Source: Pseudomonas sp. BMS12
GTDB taxonomy: Bacteria; Pseudomonadota; Gammaproteobacteria; Pseudomonadales; Pseudomonadaceae
Direction of reading: 5' to 3'
Length of the DNA: 64,000 nucleotides
Assembly (NCBI RefSeq): GCF_001592875.1
Contig: NZ_LSOF01000013.1
Span: 18,798-82,797 of the forward strand
Made by a program: the position numbers and the translations under genes. Below the pieces are notes generated by a model that made no database searches, had not been told where the DNA came from, and saw only the letters and a program-made list of their open reading frames with translations. Of the stretch, positions 24,495-33,803 are shown one piece after another (within the stretch, counting starts at the first letter, position 1; each line of letters starts with the position of its first letter).

Positions 24495-25244
24495 ATGAAC
24501 AAACTGCCTCAAATCACCCTGGCCTTCTGGGTGATGAAGATCTGCGCCACGACGCTGGGCGAGACCGCCGGTGATCTGCTGTCGATGACGCTGAACGTCG
24601 GCTATGCGCTGAGTTCGCTGATTCTGATCGGCCTGTTCTTCGCGTCGCTGGTAGGCCAGCTGCGGAGCGAGCGCTACCACCCCGCGCTGTACTGGACGGT
24701 GATCCTGACCACCAGCACCGCCGGTACGACCATGTCCGACTTCATGGATCGCAGCCTCGGGCTGGGTTATGCCAGCGGCTCCGCACTGCTGGTCTCGTTG
24801 TTGCTGCTGGTGCTGGCGGCGTGGCGCATGAGCGAGAAGTCGCTGGCGGCGGACCATATCAACAGCCGGCGTGTCGAGCTGTTCTATTGGGGCGCCATCC
24901 TGGTTTCCAACACGCTGGGAACTGCGCTGGGCGATTACCTGGCGGATGACTCGGGACTGGGGTTTGCCGGAGGCGCCTTGCTGATCGGCGGGCTGATCGC
25001 CGCGGTGGCTCTGGCCTATCGCTTCACCCGTGTTTCGCACGTCGCGCTGTTCTGGCTGGCTTTTGTGCTGACCCGACCGTTTGGCGCCACCGTTGGCGAC
25101 CTGCTGACCAAGTCGCACGCCCAGGGCGGCCTGGAGCTGGGCACCATCGGTGCGTCTGCCGTGCTCGGCGCGCTGCTGATCGTCCTGGTCGCGCAGGCCG
25201 CACGCAATCAGCGGCGCGAGTTGCTGGTCGGCGAAGCCGGCTAG
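24495..25244 (+). CDS. COG4705-like membrane protein with fourfold internal repeat
   Basis: 249-residue polytopic inner-membrane protein with about eight predicted helices. A motif of the form T/N-x-x-G-x-x-x-x-D occurs four times: near K-I-C-A-T-T-L-G-E-T-A-G-D-L, T-S-T-A-G-T-T-M-S-D, S-N-T-L-G-T-A-L-G-D and R-P-F-G-A-T-V-G-D. Each copy starts a pair of helices. This suggests four-fold duplication of a two-helix unit with a conserved acidic residue in the membrane. The nearest family I recognise is COG4705, of unknown function. A stem-loop at 24447-24469 sits in its leader. Confidence 0.75.
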   Translation: MNKLPQITLAFWVMKICATTLGETAGDLLSMTLNVGYALSSLILIGLFFASLVGQLRSERYHPALYWTVILTTSTAGTTMSDFMDRSLGLGYASGSALLVSLLLLVLAAWRMSEKSLAADHINSRRVELFYWGAILVSNTLGTALGDYLADDSGLGFAGGALLIGGLIAAVALAYRFTRVSHVALFWLAFVLTRPFGATVGDLLTKSHAQGGLELGTIGASAVLGALLIVLVAQAARNQRRELLVGEAG

Positions 25245-25260
25245 GCCTGTAGCGGGGCGC

Positions 25261-25698
25261 TCAGCCGGCCTGGTTGATCGTCACCCCCGGAGCGCCGCGC
25301 TCCAGCTGGGCGCGGATGGCGTCGGGGATGCTGCATTTGGTGAAGGCCTGCGCGTCGACCATCACATAGGTGACTTCGGCGCGGGCGATCGGGGCCTGGT
25401 CGGCCTGGCGGCGGATGTCCACTTCCAGGGCGAACGAGCTGTTGCCCAGGCGCAGCGTGCGCACCTCCAGTTGCAACACATCATCGAAGCGCGCCGGCGC
25501 GCTCCAGTCCGTGACCATGCGTACCACCTGACTGTCCAGGCCCTGCTCCAGCAAGGCCTGGTAGCTGCCGCACACGGCGCGGTAGAACTCGGTGGCGGCC
25601 ACATCCACGTAGTCGCCATAGCGCGCGTTGAACACCACCTGCTGGGCGTCGCACTCGCCGTAGCGCACCCGCAGCAGCAGGCGGAACGGTTGGGTCAT
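25261..25698 (-). CDS. 4HBT-type acyl-CoA thioesterase
   Basis: 145-residue hot-dog-fold thioesterase. The 4-hydroxybenzoyl-CoA thioesterase signature R-Y-G-E-C-D-A-Q-Q-V-V-F-N-A-R-Y-G-D-Y (about 12-30) is present with the active-site Asp. The later V-Y-V-M-V-D-like segment (T-Y-V-M-V-D-A) is typical. It hydrolyses a cytosolic acyl-CoA of unknown chain type. I use the ATG at 25698, which begins right before the hot-dog domain; the upstream extension has no family support. Confidence 0.88.
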   Translation of the reverse strand: MTQPFRLLLRVRYGECDAQQVVFNARYGDYVDVAATEFYRAVCGSYQALLEQGLDSQVVRMVTDWSAPARFDDVLQLEVRTLRLGNSSFALEVDIRRQADQAPIARAEVTYVMVDAQAFTKCSIPDAIRAQLERGAPGVTINQAG

Positions 25699-25847
25699 AT
25701 CAAGGCCTTTGCGATTTTCTGAATTAGAGCCAGACAAGGCGAAAACGGCCGAGGGCGCGGAGTTTACGGGCTGTGAATGAGCAGCCCGAGACGCCGTGTC
25801 CCGGGCCGTTTTCAACGCAGTATGGCCGACAGTCAGGAGATCGTTGC

Positions 25848-26720
25848 TCAGTAGATCGCCTGGTACAGCTTACGGCGGTAGGTGGTGACCAGCGGATGGT
25901 CGCCGCCGAGCAGATCGAACACCTGCAGCAGGGTCTTGTGCGGCAGGCCTTCGGCGTAGCTGCGGTTGCGCACGAACAGGCGCAGCAGGCCGTCCAGCGC
26001 CGCCTCGTACTGCTGGCGTGCCAGTTGCTGGATGGCCAGCTGGTAGGCCGCCTCGTCGTCTTCCGGGTTCTGCGCCAGGCGGGTCTTCAGCTCGGCGCCG
26101 TCCGGCAGGTCGGCGGCCTGGCGCAGGAAGGTCAGCTGCGCCTTGGCGCCCGCTAGGGCCTGCTTGTGCTCGTCGCCCTTGACCGCGCCGAGCACGACTT
26201 CGGCCTCGCCCAGCTCGCCACGCTCGGCCAGGCAGCGGGCGTAGAGAATCAGCGCCGCGCCGTTCTCGTTGTTTTCGCCGAGGATCTGCTTGAGCAGGTT
26301 CTCGGCGTCACCGATACGGCCCTCGGCGAACAGCGCTTGTGCCGCCTCCATGGGGTCGGCCGCTTGCGGGGCCGGTTCGGCGACATGCGGCTTGAGCATT
26401 TCGCGCACGGCCGACTCCGGCTGGGCACCGGCGAAGCCGTCCACCGGCTGGCCATCCTTGAACAGCACCACGGTGGGCAGGCTGCGGATGCCGAAACGCT
26501 GCACGATCTCGTGCTCGGCGTCGCAGTCGACCTTGGCCAGCAGCAGCTCGCCGCGGTATTCCTCGGCGATCTTCGCCAGCATCGGCATCAGCGCCTTGCA
26601 CGGCGCGCACCATTCGGCCCAGAAGTCCACCAGCACCGGCTTGTGGAAGGAATTCTCGATCACCAGTTGCTCGAAGCTGGCGGCGCCGGAGACGTCGAAG
26701 ATGTAAGGGGTATCGCTCAT
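25848..26720 (-). CDS. Thioredoxin-TPR co-chaperone CnoX/YbbN-like
   Basis: 290-residue cytoplasmic protein with an N-terminal thioredoxin domain (about 10-115) and C-terminal TPR-like helices (about 125-285). Its active site W-C-A-P-C-K (Cys38, Cys41) keeps both cysteines, unlike E. coli YbbN, where one is lost, so it may reduce or form mixed disulfides. CnoX holds oxidised proteins and passes them to GroEL or DnaK after bleach or oxidative stress. It stands alone in its strand block, matching PA4061 by order from memory. Confidence 0.88.
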   Translation of the reverse strand: MSDTPYIFDVSGAASFEQLVIENSFHKPVLVDFWAEWCAPCKALMPMLAKIAEEYRGELLLAKVDCDAEHEIVQRFGIRSLPTVVLFKDGQPVDGFAGAQPESAVREMLKPHVAEPAPQAADPMEAAQALFAEGRIGDAENLLKQILGENNENGAALILYARCLAERGELGEAEVVLGAVKGDEHKQALAGAKAQLTFLRQAADLPDGAELKTRLAQNPEDDEAAYQLAIQQLARQQYEAALDGLLRLFVRNRSYAEGLPHKTLLQVFDLLGGDHPLVTTYRRKLYQAIY

Positions 26721-26828
26721 GGCAATTCTCGGTTGGCGGCCCGCTGCGCGGGCCGAGGAACAGTGATGCGACTATAAATGCGGGCGCGGCCTGGCGGATA
26801 CAAGTTGTCGGCAGGCTGCCCTGGCACG

Positions 26829-27485
26829 TCAGTCGCGCTGGGCGTGATACAGGCTGACATGGCGAAACTCCGCCGGCTCGGCCAGGTCCGGCCAGGTGCA
26901 GGCGTCCAGTATGCCCAGACGCTGGTAGAGCGGGTGCTGGAAATCCTTGACCCGCGAGTCGGCCACCAGCGCCTCGCGGCCACGGCTGAGGAAGTGGTCG
27001 AGCAGCGGCAGGTTGGCGCGGTCGTAGAGCACGTCGGCGACGATGATCAGGTCGAAGCGATCCTCCTCGGCGAAGAAGTCCGGCGAGTAGCTCAGCTCCA
27101 CACCGTTCAGCGCGGCGTTGGCCCGGCACGACTCGATGGCCACCGGGTCGAGGTCGCAGGCCACCACCTCCAGGGCTCCGGCCTTGGCCGCGGCAATGGC
27201 GGCCACGCCGGAGCCTGCGCCGAAGTCCAGTACGCGCTTGCCGCGCACCCACTCGGGCTTGTCCGCCAGCCAGCGCGCCAGCGCCAGGCCGCTGGCCCAG
27301 CAGAAGCTCCAGTAGGGCGGTTCCTCGAGGATGCGCCGGGTTTCTTCCGGGCTGAAGCAGCGGTCCATGTTACTCGGGTCGACCAGCCACAGGCGGATAT
27401 CGGTGCCGGGCAGGGTTTCGGCGCTCAGGCGAGCGTCGCCGAGCAGCTGTTGCAGGGCAGTTTGTAGCGACTGGGGCGGGTTCAT
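26829..27485 (-). CDS. Class I SAM methyltransferase (ETFB lysine methyltransferase-like)
   Basis: 218-residue Rossmann-fold methyltransferase. SAM motif I is [12 protein letters not shown] (about 84-95), followed by [11 protein letters not shown], and motif IV is I-V-A-D-V-L-Y-D (about 150-157). The D-V-L-Y-D post-motif is typical of seven-beta-strand protein lysine methyltransferases such as ETFB-KMT. The substrate here is not proven. Its start overlaps the stop of the upstream YbaY-like lipoprotein gene by 4 bases. Confidence 0.82.
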   Translation of the reverse strand: MNPPQSLQTALQQLLGDARLSAETLPGTDIRLWLVDPSNMDRCFSPEETRRILEEPPYWSFCWASGLALARWLADKPEWVRGKRVLDFGAGSGVAAIAAAKAGALEVVACDLDPVAIESCRANAALNGVELSYSPDFFAEEDRFDLIIVADVLYDRANLPLLDHFLSRGREALVADSRVKDFQHPLYQRLGILDACTWPDLAEPAEFRHVSLYHAQRD

Positions 27486-27937
27486 GGCGCGCTCACCAGG
27501 GGCAGGGCACCGAAGTCGCGGCTGTCGGCCTGGGTGACCAGACGCGGCGGCAGGCGCAGGATCAGGCGCCCGGACTGGCTGATGCGCGCGCGCAGTTCGA
27601 CGCGGGCGCCGGTCGGGAAGTACTGCGGGTTGAACGGCAGGCGAAACGGCAGCGCCTGGCCGGTGCCCTCCAGCCTCAGGCTGCCGAGCAGTTGCTGTGG
27701 ACGGTCGCGCTCGTCCACCACCAGCAGGGCCAGCTCCACCTCGCTGCCGGCCGGCGGCGTCAGCAGGCTGCCGCGCAGCTCGCGCATATGGGCCGGCAGG
27801 CCAGGCTCGGCCGCAACCACAGGCGTCGTTACCGGCGCTGGCTTGGCTGGCGCCGCGGGGGCGGCAGGTTGCGGGGCTTCACTGGCGCAGGCGGCCAGCA
27901 GCAGGAACAGGCTGATGAAAGCGAGGCGAAGGTACAT
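27482..27937 (-). CDS. YbaY-family lipoprotein
   Basis: 151-residue lipoprotein: signal [14 protein letters not shown] with lipobox L-A-A-C (Cys17). A Pro/Ala-rich linker (about 22-45) precedes a beta-sandwich YbaY domain with L-L-G-S-L-R-L-E-G and P-F-R-L-P-F-N-P. Its function is unknown; it is anchored in the periplasm. I use ATG 27937, which starts the lipoprotein signal; the longer frame reads through the leader of nrdR. It overlaps the methyltransferase gene by 4 bp and is divergent from nrdR. Confidence 0.85.
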   Translation of the reverse strand: MYLRLAFISLFLLLAACASEAPQPAAPAAPAKPAPVTTPVVAAEPGLPAHMRELRGSLLTPPAGSEVELALLVVDERDRPQQLLGSLRLEGTGQALPFRLPFNPQYFPTGARVELRARISQSGRLILRLPPRLVTQADSRDFGALPLVSAP

Positions 27938-28072
27938 GGCGGCATCCGATGCGGCGGTGTATCTGCAATAGCGCAAAAATGGCGCGCCTGTATACCGCAA
28001 AGCCCTTGGCTTGTCTTTCTGCCATGTGCTTGCGCTACCATGAGCCACCATCTCACCGGGCCCTCTATCTCC

Positions 28073-28537
28073 ATGCATTGTCCGTTCTGCTCCACTCACG
28101 ACACCAAGGTCATCGATTCCCGCCTGGTCGCCGAGGGCGAGCAGGTGCGCCGGCGCCGCGAATGCGTGGCCTGTGGCGAGCGCTTCACCACCTTCGAGAC
28201 TGCCGAACTGGTCATGCCACGCCTGATCAAGCAGGACGGCAGCCGCCAGCCCTTCGACGAGGACAAGCTGCGCGCCGGCATGCAGCGTGCGCTGGAGAAG
28301 CGCCCGGTCAGCGTCGAACGCCTGGAAGAGGCCATCGCCCACATCAAGCAGAAGCTGCGCGCCACCGGCGAGCGCGAGATCAAGTCGCTGGTGCTCGGCG
28401 AGCTGGTGATGACCGAGCTGCAGAAGCTCGACGAGGTCGCCTATATCCGTTTCGCCTCGGTGTACCGGCGCTTCCAGGACCTCAACGAGTTCCGCGAGGA
28501 AATCGAGCGCCTGGCCCGCGAGCCGTCGAAAGCATGA
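28073..28537 (+). CDS. nrdR: Transcriptional repressor NrdR
   Basis: Zinc-finger/ATP-cone repressor of ribonucleotide reductase genes, 154 residues. The zinc ribbon uses Cys3, Cys6, Cys31 and Cys34 (M-H-C-P-F-C ... C-V-A-C), then the ATP-cone domain (about 49-139) with [11 protein letters not shown]. It senses (d)ATP and represses nrd promoters. It leads the rib-nus-thi cluster; ribD starts 4 bases before its stop (ATGA overlap). The ATG at 28073 gives the invariant M-H-C-P-F-C start. Confidence 0.97.
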   Translation: MHCPFCSTHDTKVIDSRLVAEGEQVRRRRECVACGERFTTFETAELVMPRLIKQDGSRQPFDEDKLRAGMQRALEKRPVSVERLEEAIAHIKQKLRATGEREIKSLVLGELVMTELQKLDEVAYIRFASVYRRFQDLNEFREEIERLAREPSKA

Positions 28538-29646
28538 GTGCCCCCGACCAGCAATACATGGCGCGCGCGCTGGAGCTGGCGCGCAAGGGGCTGTATTCCA
28601 CCCACCCCAATCCGCGGGTCGGCTGCGTCATCGTCCGTGACGGCAAGGTGGTCGGCGAGGGCTGGCACGCCAAGGCCGGCGAGCCGCATGCCGAGGTGCA
28701 CGCACTGCGTCAGGCCGGCGAGCTGGCGCGCGGCGCCACCGCCTATGTCACCCTTGAACCCTGCAGCCATCACGGCCGCACCCCGCCCTGCGCCGAGGCG
28801 CTGGTAACGGCCGGCGTGAGCCGGGTAGTGGCGGCCATGCAGGACCCCAATCCGGAAGTCTCCGGCAAGGGCCTGCTGCGCCTGATGGGCGCCGGCATAG
28901 CCGTGCACAGCGGCGTGCTGGAAGCCGAAGCCAGGGCGCTGAATGCCGGTTTCATCAAGCGCATGGAGCAGGGGCTGCCGTTCGTGCGGGTCAAGCTGGC
29001 CATGAGCCTGGACGGGCGTACCGCCATGGCCAATGGCGAGAGCCAGTGGATCACCGGCCCCGAGGCGCGCGCCGCGGTGCAGCGCCTACGCGCCCGCGCC
29101 AGTGTGATCGTCACCGGCGCCGATACCGTGATGACCGACCAGGCTCGGCTGACCGTGCGGGCCGAGGAACTGGGCCTGAATGCCGAGCTGACCGCCCTGG
29201 CCATCGACCGTCCGCCACTGCGCGTGCTGGTCGACGGCCGCCTGCGTGTGCCGCTGACCGCGCCGTTCTTCCAATCCGGCCCGGCGCTGGTCGCCACCTG
29301 TGCCGCCGCGGCGGCGCGCGACCGTTTCCTCGAAGATGGCCACGAGCTGCTGGCGGTACCGGGCAGCAATGGCCATGTCGACCTGCGCAAGCTGCTCGCC
29401 GAGCTGGCCAGCCGTGGTGCCAACGAGGTGCTGGTGGAGGCGGGGCCGCGCCTGGCCGGGGCCTTTGCCCGCGCCGGACTGGTCGATGAGTACCAGCTGT
29501 TCGTCGCGCCCAAGTTCCTCGGCTCCAGCGCTCGCCCCCTGCTGGACTGGCCGCTGGCACGCATGGTCGAGGCGCAGGAGCTGGAGATTCGCGAGATGCG
29601 TGCCGTCGGCAACGACTGGCGTATCACCGCCGTGCCAAGGCGTTAG
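28534..29646 (+). CDS. ribD: Bifunctional riboflavin deaminase/reductase RibD
   Basis: 370-residue enzyme for steps 2 and 3 of riboflavin synthesis: deamination of the pyrimidine, then NADPH reduction of the ribose. The N-terminal zinc deaminase has H-A-E (52-54) and P-C-S-H-H ... P-P-C (Cys77, Cys86); the C-terminal reductase domain (about 148-365) starts [11 protein letters not shown]. It overlaps nrdR by 4 bp. The FMN riboswitch lies downstream of this gene, so ribD is not under its control from this promoter. Confidence 0.96.
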   Translation: MSAPDQQYMARALELARKGLYSTHPNPRVGCVIVRDGKVVGEGWHAKAGEPHAEVHALRQAGELARGATAYVTLEPCSHHGRTPPCAEALVTAGVSRVVAAMQDPNPEVSGKGLLRLMGAGIAVHSGVLEAEARALNAGFIKRMEQGLPFVRVKLAMSLDGRTAMANGESQWITGPEARAAVQRLRARASVIVTGADTVMTDQARLTVRAEELGLNAELTALAIDRPPLRVLVDGRLRVPLTAPFFQSGPALVATCAAAAARDRFLEDGHELLAVPGSNGHVDLRKLLAELASRGANEVLVEAGPRLAGAFARAGLVDEYQLFVAPKFLGSSARPLLDWPLARMVEAQELEIREMRAVGNDWRITAVPRR

Positions 29647-29727
29647 CTGTCGAGGCGTTCGGCGGCTTACATGGCCGTCGCGCGCGACTTTGTGGTAAAA
29701 AGACGCGCGGCCGCCGAGGTGGCCGCA

Positions 29728-29870
29728 ACGTTCTCAGGGCGGGGTGCGATTCCCCACCGGCGGTAATGGCCTCTTGGCCTAGCCCGCGAGCGCCTTTCCA
29801 CGGGAAAGGGTCAGCAGACTCGGTGTGATTCCGGGGCCGACGGTATAGTCCGGATAAAGAGAGAGCGGGA
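29728..29870 (+). promoter_or_regulatory. FMN riboswitch (RFN element)
   Basis: Classic RFN consensus is visible: TTCTCAGGGCGGGGTG at 29731, CCCCACCGGCGGTAAT, the GTCAGCAGACTCGGTG block at 29811-29826, and GCCGACGGTATAGTCCGG then AAAGAGAGA near its end. It controls ribE onward. Downstream, a small hairpin (CCTGTTTT 29929-29936 with AAAACAGG 29942-29949) lies before the ribE ribosome site (GGGAGGA) and may be part of the expression platform. Confidence 0.95.
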
Positions 29871-29990
29871 TTCCCTTCCGGGGCGCCGTCCGGCTGCGCC
29901 CGCGAAAATCCCTATCGATCGGCATTGCCCTGTTTTTGACCAAAACAGGAGATCATCCATGCTGTTCCGCATCACCTTCCGGGAGGACGC

Positions 29991-30653
29991 ATGTTCACCG
30001 GCATAATCGAATCCATCGGCAGCATTCGCGCCATGACGCCCAAGGGCGGCGACGTGCGCGTCTATGTCGAAACCGGCAAGCTCGATCTGGGCGACGTCAA
30101 GCTGGGCGACAGCATCGCGGTCAACGGCGTGTGCCTGACCGCAGTCGAGCTGCCGGGCGACGGCTTCTGGGCCGACGTCAGCCGCGAGACCCTGGCGCGT
30201 ACCGCCTTCATCGATCTGAAGACCGGCAGCAGGGTCAACCTGGAAAAGGCCCTGACCCCGACCACCCGCCTCGGCGGCCACCTGGTCAGCGGGCATGTCG
30301 ACGGCGTCGGCGAGATCGTCAAGCGCGAGGACAATGCCCGCGCCATCCAGTTCACCGTGCGCGCACCGCGCGAACTGGCCAAGTACATCGCCCTCAAGGG
30401 CTCGATCACCGTCGACGGCACCAGTCTGACGGTCAATGCCGTCAACGGCGCCGAGTTCGAGCTGACCATCGTGCCGCACACCCTGGTCGAGACCATCATG
30501 GCCGACTACCGGCCGGGTCGCCGGGTCAACCTGGAAGTGGACCTACTGGCGCGTTACCTGGAGCGCCTGCTGCTCGGCGAAAAGGCTGCCGAGCCCAGCG
30601 CTTCCGGCATCAGTGAAAGCTTTCTGGCCGAACACGGCTACCTGAACAAGTGA
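29991..30653 (+). CDS. ribE: Riboflavin synthase
   Basis: 220-residue enzyme that dismutates two 6,7-dimethyl-8-ribityllumazine into riboflavin. The protein starts M-F-T-G-I-I-E-S-I-G and is built of two repeated lumazine-binding beta-barrels (about 1-97 and 98-200), each with G-x-x-V-x-V-N-G-V-C-L-T-type and D-G-T-S-L-T-V-N segments. A good GGGAGGA ribosome site precedes the ATG. It is the first gene after the FMN riboswitch; ribBA follows 10 bp later. Called ribC in some Pseudomonas annotations. Confidence 0.96.
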   Translation: MFTGIIESIGSIRAMTPKGGDVRVYVETGKLDLGDVKLGDSIAVNGVCLTAVELPGDGFWADVSRETLARTAFIDLKTGSRVNLEKALTPTTRLGGHLVSGHVDGVGEIVKREDNARAIQFTVRAPRELAKYIALKGSITVDGTSLTVNAVNGAEFELTIVPHTLVETIMADYRPGRRVNLEVDLLARYLERLLLGEKAAEPSASGISESFLAEHGYLNK

Positions 30654-30663
30654 GATTGCCAGC

Positions 30664-31743
30664 ATGGCCCTGAATACCGCAGAAGAACTGATCGAAGACA
30701 TCCGCGCCGGCAAGATGGTCATCCTCATGGATGACGAGGACCGCGAGAACGAAGGCGACATCATCATCGCCTCCGAGTGCGTCACCGCCGAACACATCAA
30801 CTTCATGGCCCGTTTCGCCCGTGGCCTGATCTGCATGCCGATGACCCGCGAGCGCTGCGAGCTGCTCAACCTGCCACTGATGGCGCCGCGCAACGGCTCC
30901 GGCTTCGGCACCAAGTTCACCGTCTCCATCGAGGCCGCCGAGGGCGTCACCACCGGCATCTCCGCCGCCGACCGGGCGCGCACCGTGCAGGCCGCCGTGG
31001 CGCGCAATGCGGTGGCTGCCGATATCGTCAGCCCCGGCCACATCTTCCCGCTGATGGCCCAGCCCGGCGGCGTACTGGCCCGTGCCGGCCACACCGAGGC
31101 CGCCTGCGATCTGGCGCGCATGGGCGGCTTCGAGCCGAGCGGGGTGATCTGCGAGATCATGAACGACGACGGCACCATGGCCCGTCGCCCGGAGCTGGAA
31201 GTGTTCGCCGAAGAGCACGGCCTGAAGATCGGCACCATCGCCGACCTGATCCACTACCGGCTGATCCATGAGCGCACGGTGGAGCGCGTCAGCGAGCAGC
31301 CGCTGGACACCGAACTGGGTCAGTTCACCCTGGTGACCTACCGCGATGGCGTGGAGAACACCGCGCACATGGCCCTGACCCTGGGCAAGGTGTGCGCCGA
31401 AGAGCCGACCCTGGTGCGCGTGCACAACATGGAACCGCTGCGCGACCTGTTCCTGGTCAAGCAGCCGGGCCGCTGGAGCATGCGCGCGGCCATGGCCGAG
31501 GTGGCCAAGGCCGGCAGCGGCGTGGTGCTGCTGCTCGGCAACCCGCTGACCGGTCCCGAGCTGCTGGCGCACCTGGACAAACAGCCTGCACCGAGCCCGG
31601 CGACCTACAGCACCGTCGGTGCCGGCTCGCAGATCCTGCGTGATCTGGGCGTGCGCAAGATGCGCCTGATGAGCTCGCCGATGAAGTTCAACGCCATATC
31701 CGGCTTTGACCTCGAGGTAGTAGAATACCTGCCCGCTGAATGA
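30664..31743 (+). CDS. ribB: RibBA: DHBP synthase with degenerate GTP cyclohydrolase II domain
   Basis: 359 residues. The N-terminal part (about 1-200) is 3,4-dihydroxy-2-butanone-4-phosphate synthase, with the metal-binding [10 protein letters not shown] (about 24-33) and H-T-E-A-A. The C-terminal part has the GTP cyclohydrolase II fold, but where the real enzyme carries zinc cysteines (H-S-E-C ... C-D-C) this one reads [13 protein letters not shown] with no cysteines. So the second half is almost surely inactive as cyclohydrolase, and a separate RibA is encoded at 35813. It is the second gene downstream of the FMN riboswitch. Confidence 0.94.
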   Translation: MALNTAEELIEDIRAGKMVILMDDEDRENEGDIIIASECVTAEHINFMARFARGLICMPMTRERCELLNLPLMAPRNGSGFGTKFTVSIEAAEGVTTGISAADRARTVQAAVARNAVAADIVSPGHIFPLMAQPGGVLARAGHTEAACDLARMGGFEPSGVICEIMNDDGTMARRPELEVFAEEHGLKIGTIADLIHYRLIHERTVERVSEQPLDTELGQFTLVTYRDGVENTAHMALTLGKVCAEEPTLVRVHNMEPLRDLFLVKQPGRWSMRAAMAEVAKAGSGVVLLLGNPLTGPELLAHLDKQPAPSPATYSTVGAGSQILRDLGVRKMRLMSSPMKFNAISGFDLEVVEYLPAE

Positions 31744-31852
31744 TGGCCCGGGCCGAGCGGAATCTGCGCCCGGCCCGCTACTTCGTTCTACATTTGATAC
31801 CCACGGGACGCCACAAGGCGCCCCGGCTCTTTATACAGACCGAGACTCGCCC

Positions 31853-32329
31853 ATGACCCTGAAGACCATCGAAGGTACTTTCATCGCCCCGCAAGGCAAA
31901 TTCGCCCTGGTGGTAGGCCGCTTCAACAGCTTCGTCGTCGAAAGCCTGGTCAGTGGCGCCGTCGACGCCCTGGTCCGCCACGGTGTGCAGGAAAGCGATA
32001 TCACCGTCATCCGCGCGCCGGGTGCCTTCGAGATTCCCCTGGTTGCCCAGAAAGTCGCCCAGCGCGGCGAGTTCGCCGCCATCATCGCCCTTGGCGCGGT
32101 GATTCGTGGTGGCACCCCGCACTTCGAATACGTTGCCGGTGAGTGCACCAAGGGCCTGGCCCAGGTGTCCATGGAGTACGGTGTGCCCGTCGCCTTCGGC
32201 GTGCTGACCGTCGACTCCATCGAGCAGGCCATCGAACGCTCCGGCACCAAGGCCGGCAACAAGGGCGCCGAAGCCGCCCTGTCCGCTCTGGAAATGGTCA
32301 GCCTGCTGGCGGCCTTGGAGGCCAAGTGA
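31853..32329 (+). CDS. ribH: 6,7-dimethyl-8-ribityllumazine synthase
   Basis: 158-residue lumazine synthase, the penultimate step of riboflavin synthesis. Family features: V-G-R-F-N (about 23-27), R-A-P-G-A-F-E-I-P (about 52-60), [15 protein letters not shown] with the catalytic His, and F-G-V-L-T-V-D. These usually form pentamer or icosahedral shells. No strong Shine-Dalgarno precedes the ATG. The nusB GTG start overlaps its stop by 4 bases. Confidence 0.96.
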   Translation: MTLKTIEGTFIAPQGKFALVVGRFNSFVVESLVSGAVDALVRHGVQESDITVIRAPGAFEIPLVAQKVAQRGEFAAIIALGAVIRGGTPHFEYVAGECTKGLAQVSMEYGVPVAFGVLTVDSIEQAIERSGTKAGNKGAEAALSALEMVSLLAALEAK

Positions 32330-32811
32330 GCCTGAATCACGACGATAGCCAGGACGCTCAGCAGCCCAAGGCCAAGGGCAAGATCGCGCAGCGCCGCGTG
32401 GCCCGTAGCCTGGCCATGCAGGCCCTGTATCAGTGGCACATGGCCGGTCAGTCGCTGAACGAGATCGAAGCGCAGTTCCGCGTCGATAACGATTTCGACG
32501 GTGTCGACGGTGCCTATTTCCACGAGATTCTCACCGGCGTCGCGCGCAACAAGACCGAGATCGACGAGGCCTTCGGCGCGTTCCTGGATATCCCGCTGGA
32601 AGAACTGGACCCGGTCGAACTGGCCATCCTGCGCCTGTCCACCTGGGAAATGAGCCACCGGGTGGACGTGCCCTATCGCGTAGTGATCAACGAGGGTATC
32701 GAGCTGGCCAAGGTGTTCGGCGCCACCGACGGGCACAAGTTCGTCAACGGCGTGCTGGACAAGCTGGCACCCAAGCTGCGCGCCGCCGAAGTCAACGCCA
32801 ACAAGCGTTGA
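32326..32811 (+). CDS. nusB: Transcription antitermination factor NusB
   Basis: 161-residue all-helical RNA-binding protein of the rRNA antitermination complex (with NusE/S10). The basic N-terminal helix ([17 protein letters not shown]) is typical, as is [12 protein letters not shown] and [10 protein letters not shown]. The start is GTG 32326, overlapping ribH (GTGA). Its stop overlaps or abuts the thiL start region. Confidence 0.95.
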   Translation: MSLNHDDSQDAQQPKAKGKIAQRRVARSLAMQALYQWHMAGQSLNEIEAQFRVDNDFDGVDGAYFHEILTGVARNKTEIDEAFGAFLDIPLEELDPVELAILRLSTWEMSHRVDVPYRVVINEGIELAKVFGATDGHKFVNGVLDKLAPKLRAAEVNANKR

Positions 32812-32825
32812 CCCGGCAGCTTGCT

Positions 32826-33803
32826 GTGGGTGAGTTCGAGCTGATCCGTCGCTACTTCGCCGCCGCGCCCTGTGCGCAGGCGGCAGAAGGCGTGGCTCTC
32901 GGCATCGGCGACGACTGCGCCCTGCTGCAGCCGGCCCCCGGCATGCAGCTGGCCGTGTCCACCGACACCCTGGTGGCCGGTGTGCATTTTCCCGACCCCT
33001 GCGACGCCAGCCTGCTTGGCCAGCGTGCCCTGGCGGTCAGCGTCAGCGACCTGGCGGCCATGGGCGCCACTCCTCTCGGTTTCACCCTCGCCATTACCCT
33101 GCCACAAGCCGATCCAGCCTGGCTGGAGGGCTTTGCCCGTGGTTTGGCGCACATGGCCCAGGCCTGTGGCATTGCCCTGGTCGGAGGCGATACCACACGC
33201 GGCCCCTTGAGTCTGACCCTCACGGTATTCGGCCAGGTGCCGGCCGGCCAGGCATTGACCCGTAGCGGCGCGAAGCCGGGGGATCTGCTCTGTGTCGGCG
33301 CGGCCCTGGGCGATGGCGCCGGCGCTCTACCGCTGGTGTTGGGTGAGGTGCGAGCAGAGGGAGTTGCTGCCGACTATCTGCTGCAGCGCTACTGGGCACC
33401 GCAGCCACAACTGGCCCTGGGGCAATGGTTGCGCTGCCAGGCCACGGCGGCGCTGGATATTTCCGACGGGCTGCTGGCCGATTGCGGACATATCGCCGCA
33501 GCTTCCGGTGTTGCTTTGCAGATCGAGCGCGACCGTCTGCCGCTGACGCCGGCGCTGTGCTCCATGACTGGCGAGCGGGCCCTGGAGTGCGCACTGGCTG
33601 GTGGTGACGACTATGTGCTGGCCTTTACCTTGCCGCCTGAACATCTGCCTGCACTGCAGGCCCAATGGCCAGATGCTGTGGCTATCGGCCGCGTGCTGGC
33701 CGGGCAGGGTGTGCAACTGCTGGACGACCAGGGACGCGTCGTCGAGCCGCCACGGGCCGGCTATCAACATTTCGGACAAGGTTTAGGGATGCATGGTGAC
33801 TGA
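32826..33803 (+). CDS. thiL: Thiamine-monophosphate kinase
   Basis: ATP-dependent kinase converting thiamine phosphate to thiamine pyrophosphate; 325 residues from GTG 32826. Motifs: G-E-F-E-L-I-R-R-Y-F at the start, I-G-D-D-C-A (about 28-33), S-T-D-T-L-V-A-G-V-H-F, G-G-D-T-T-R-G and D-I-S-D-G-L, all typical of the PurM/ThiL fold. The frame also allows TTG 32808, which overlaps the nusB stop; I prefer GTG 32826 because it gives the usual ThiL N-terminus. It overlaps pgpA by 11 bp. Confidence 0.93.
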   Translation: MGEFELIRRYFAAAPCAQAAEGVALGIGDDCALLQPAPGMQLAVSTDTLVAGVHFPDPCDASLLGQRALAVSVSDLAAMGATPLGFTLAITLPQADPAWLEGFARGLAHMAQACGIALVGGDTTRGPLSLTLTVFGQVPAGQALTRSGAKPGDLLCVGAALGDGAGALPLVLGEVRAEGVAADYLLQRYWAPQPQLALGQWLRCQATAALDISDGLLADCGHIAAASGVALQIERDRLPLTPALCSMTGERALECALAGGDDYVLAFTLPPEHLPALQAQWPDAVAIGRVLAGQGVQLLDDQGRVVEPPRAGYQHFGQGLGMHGD

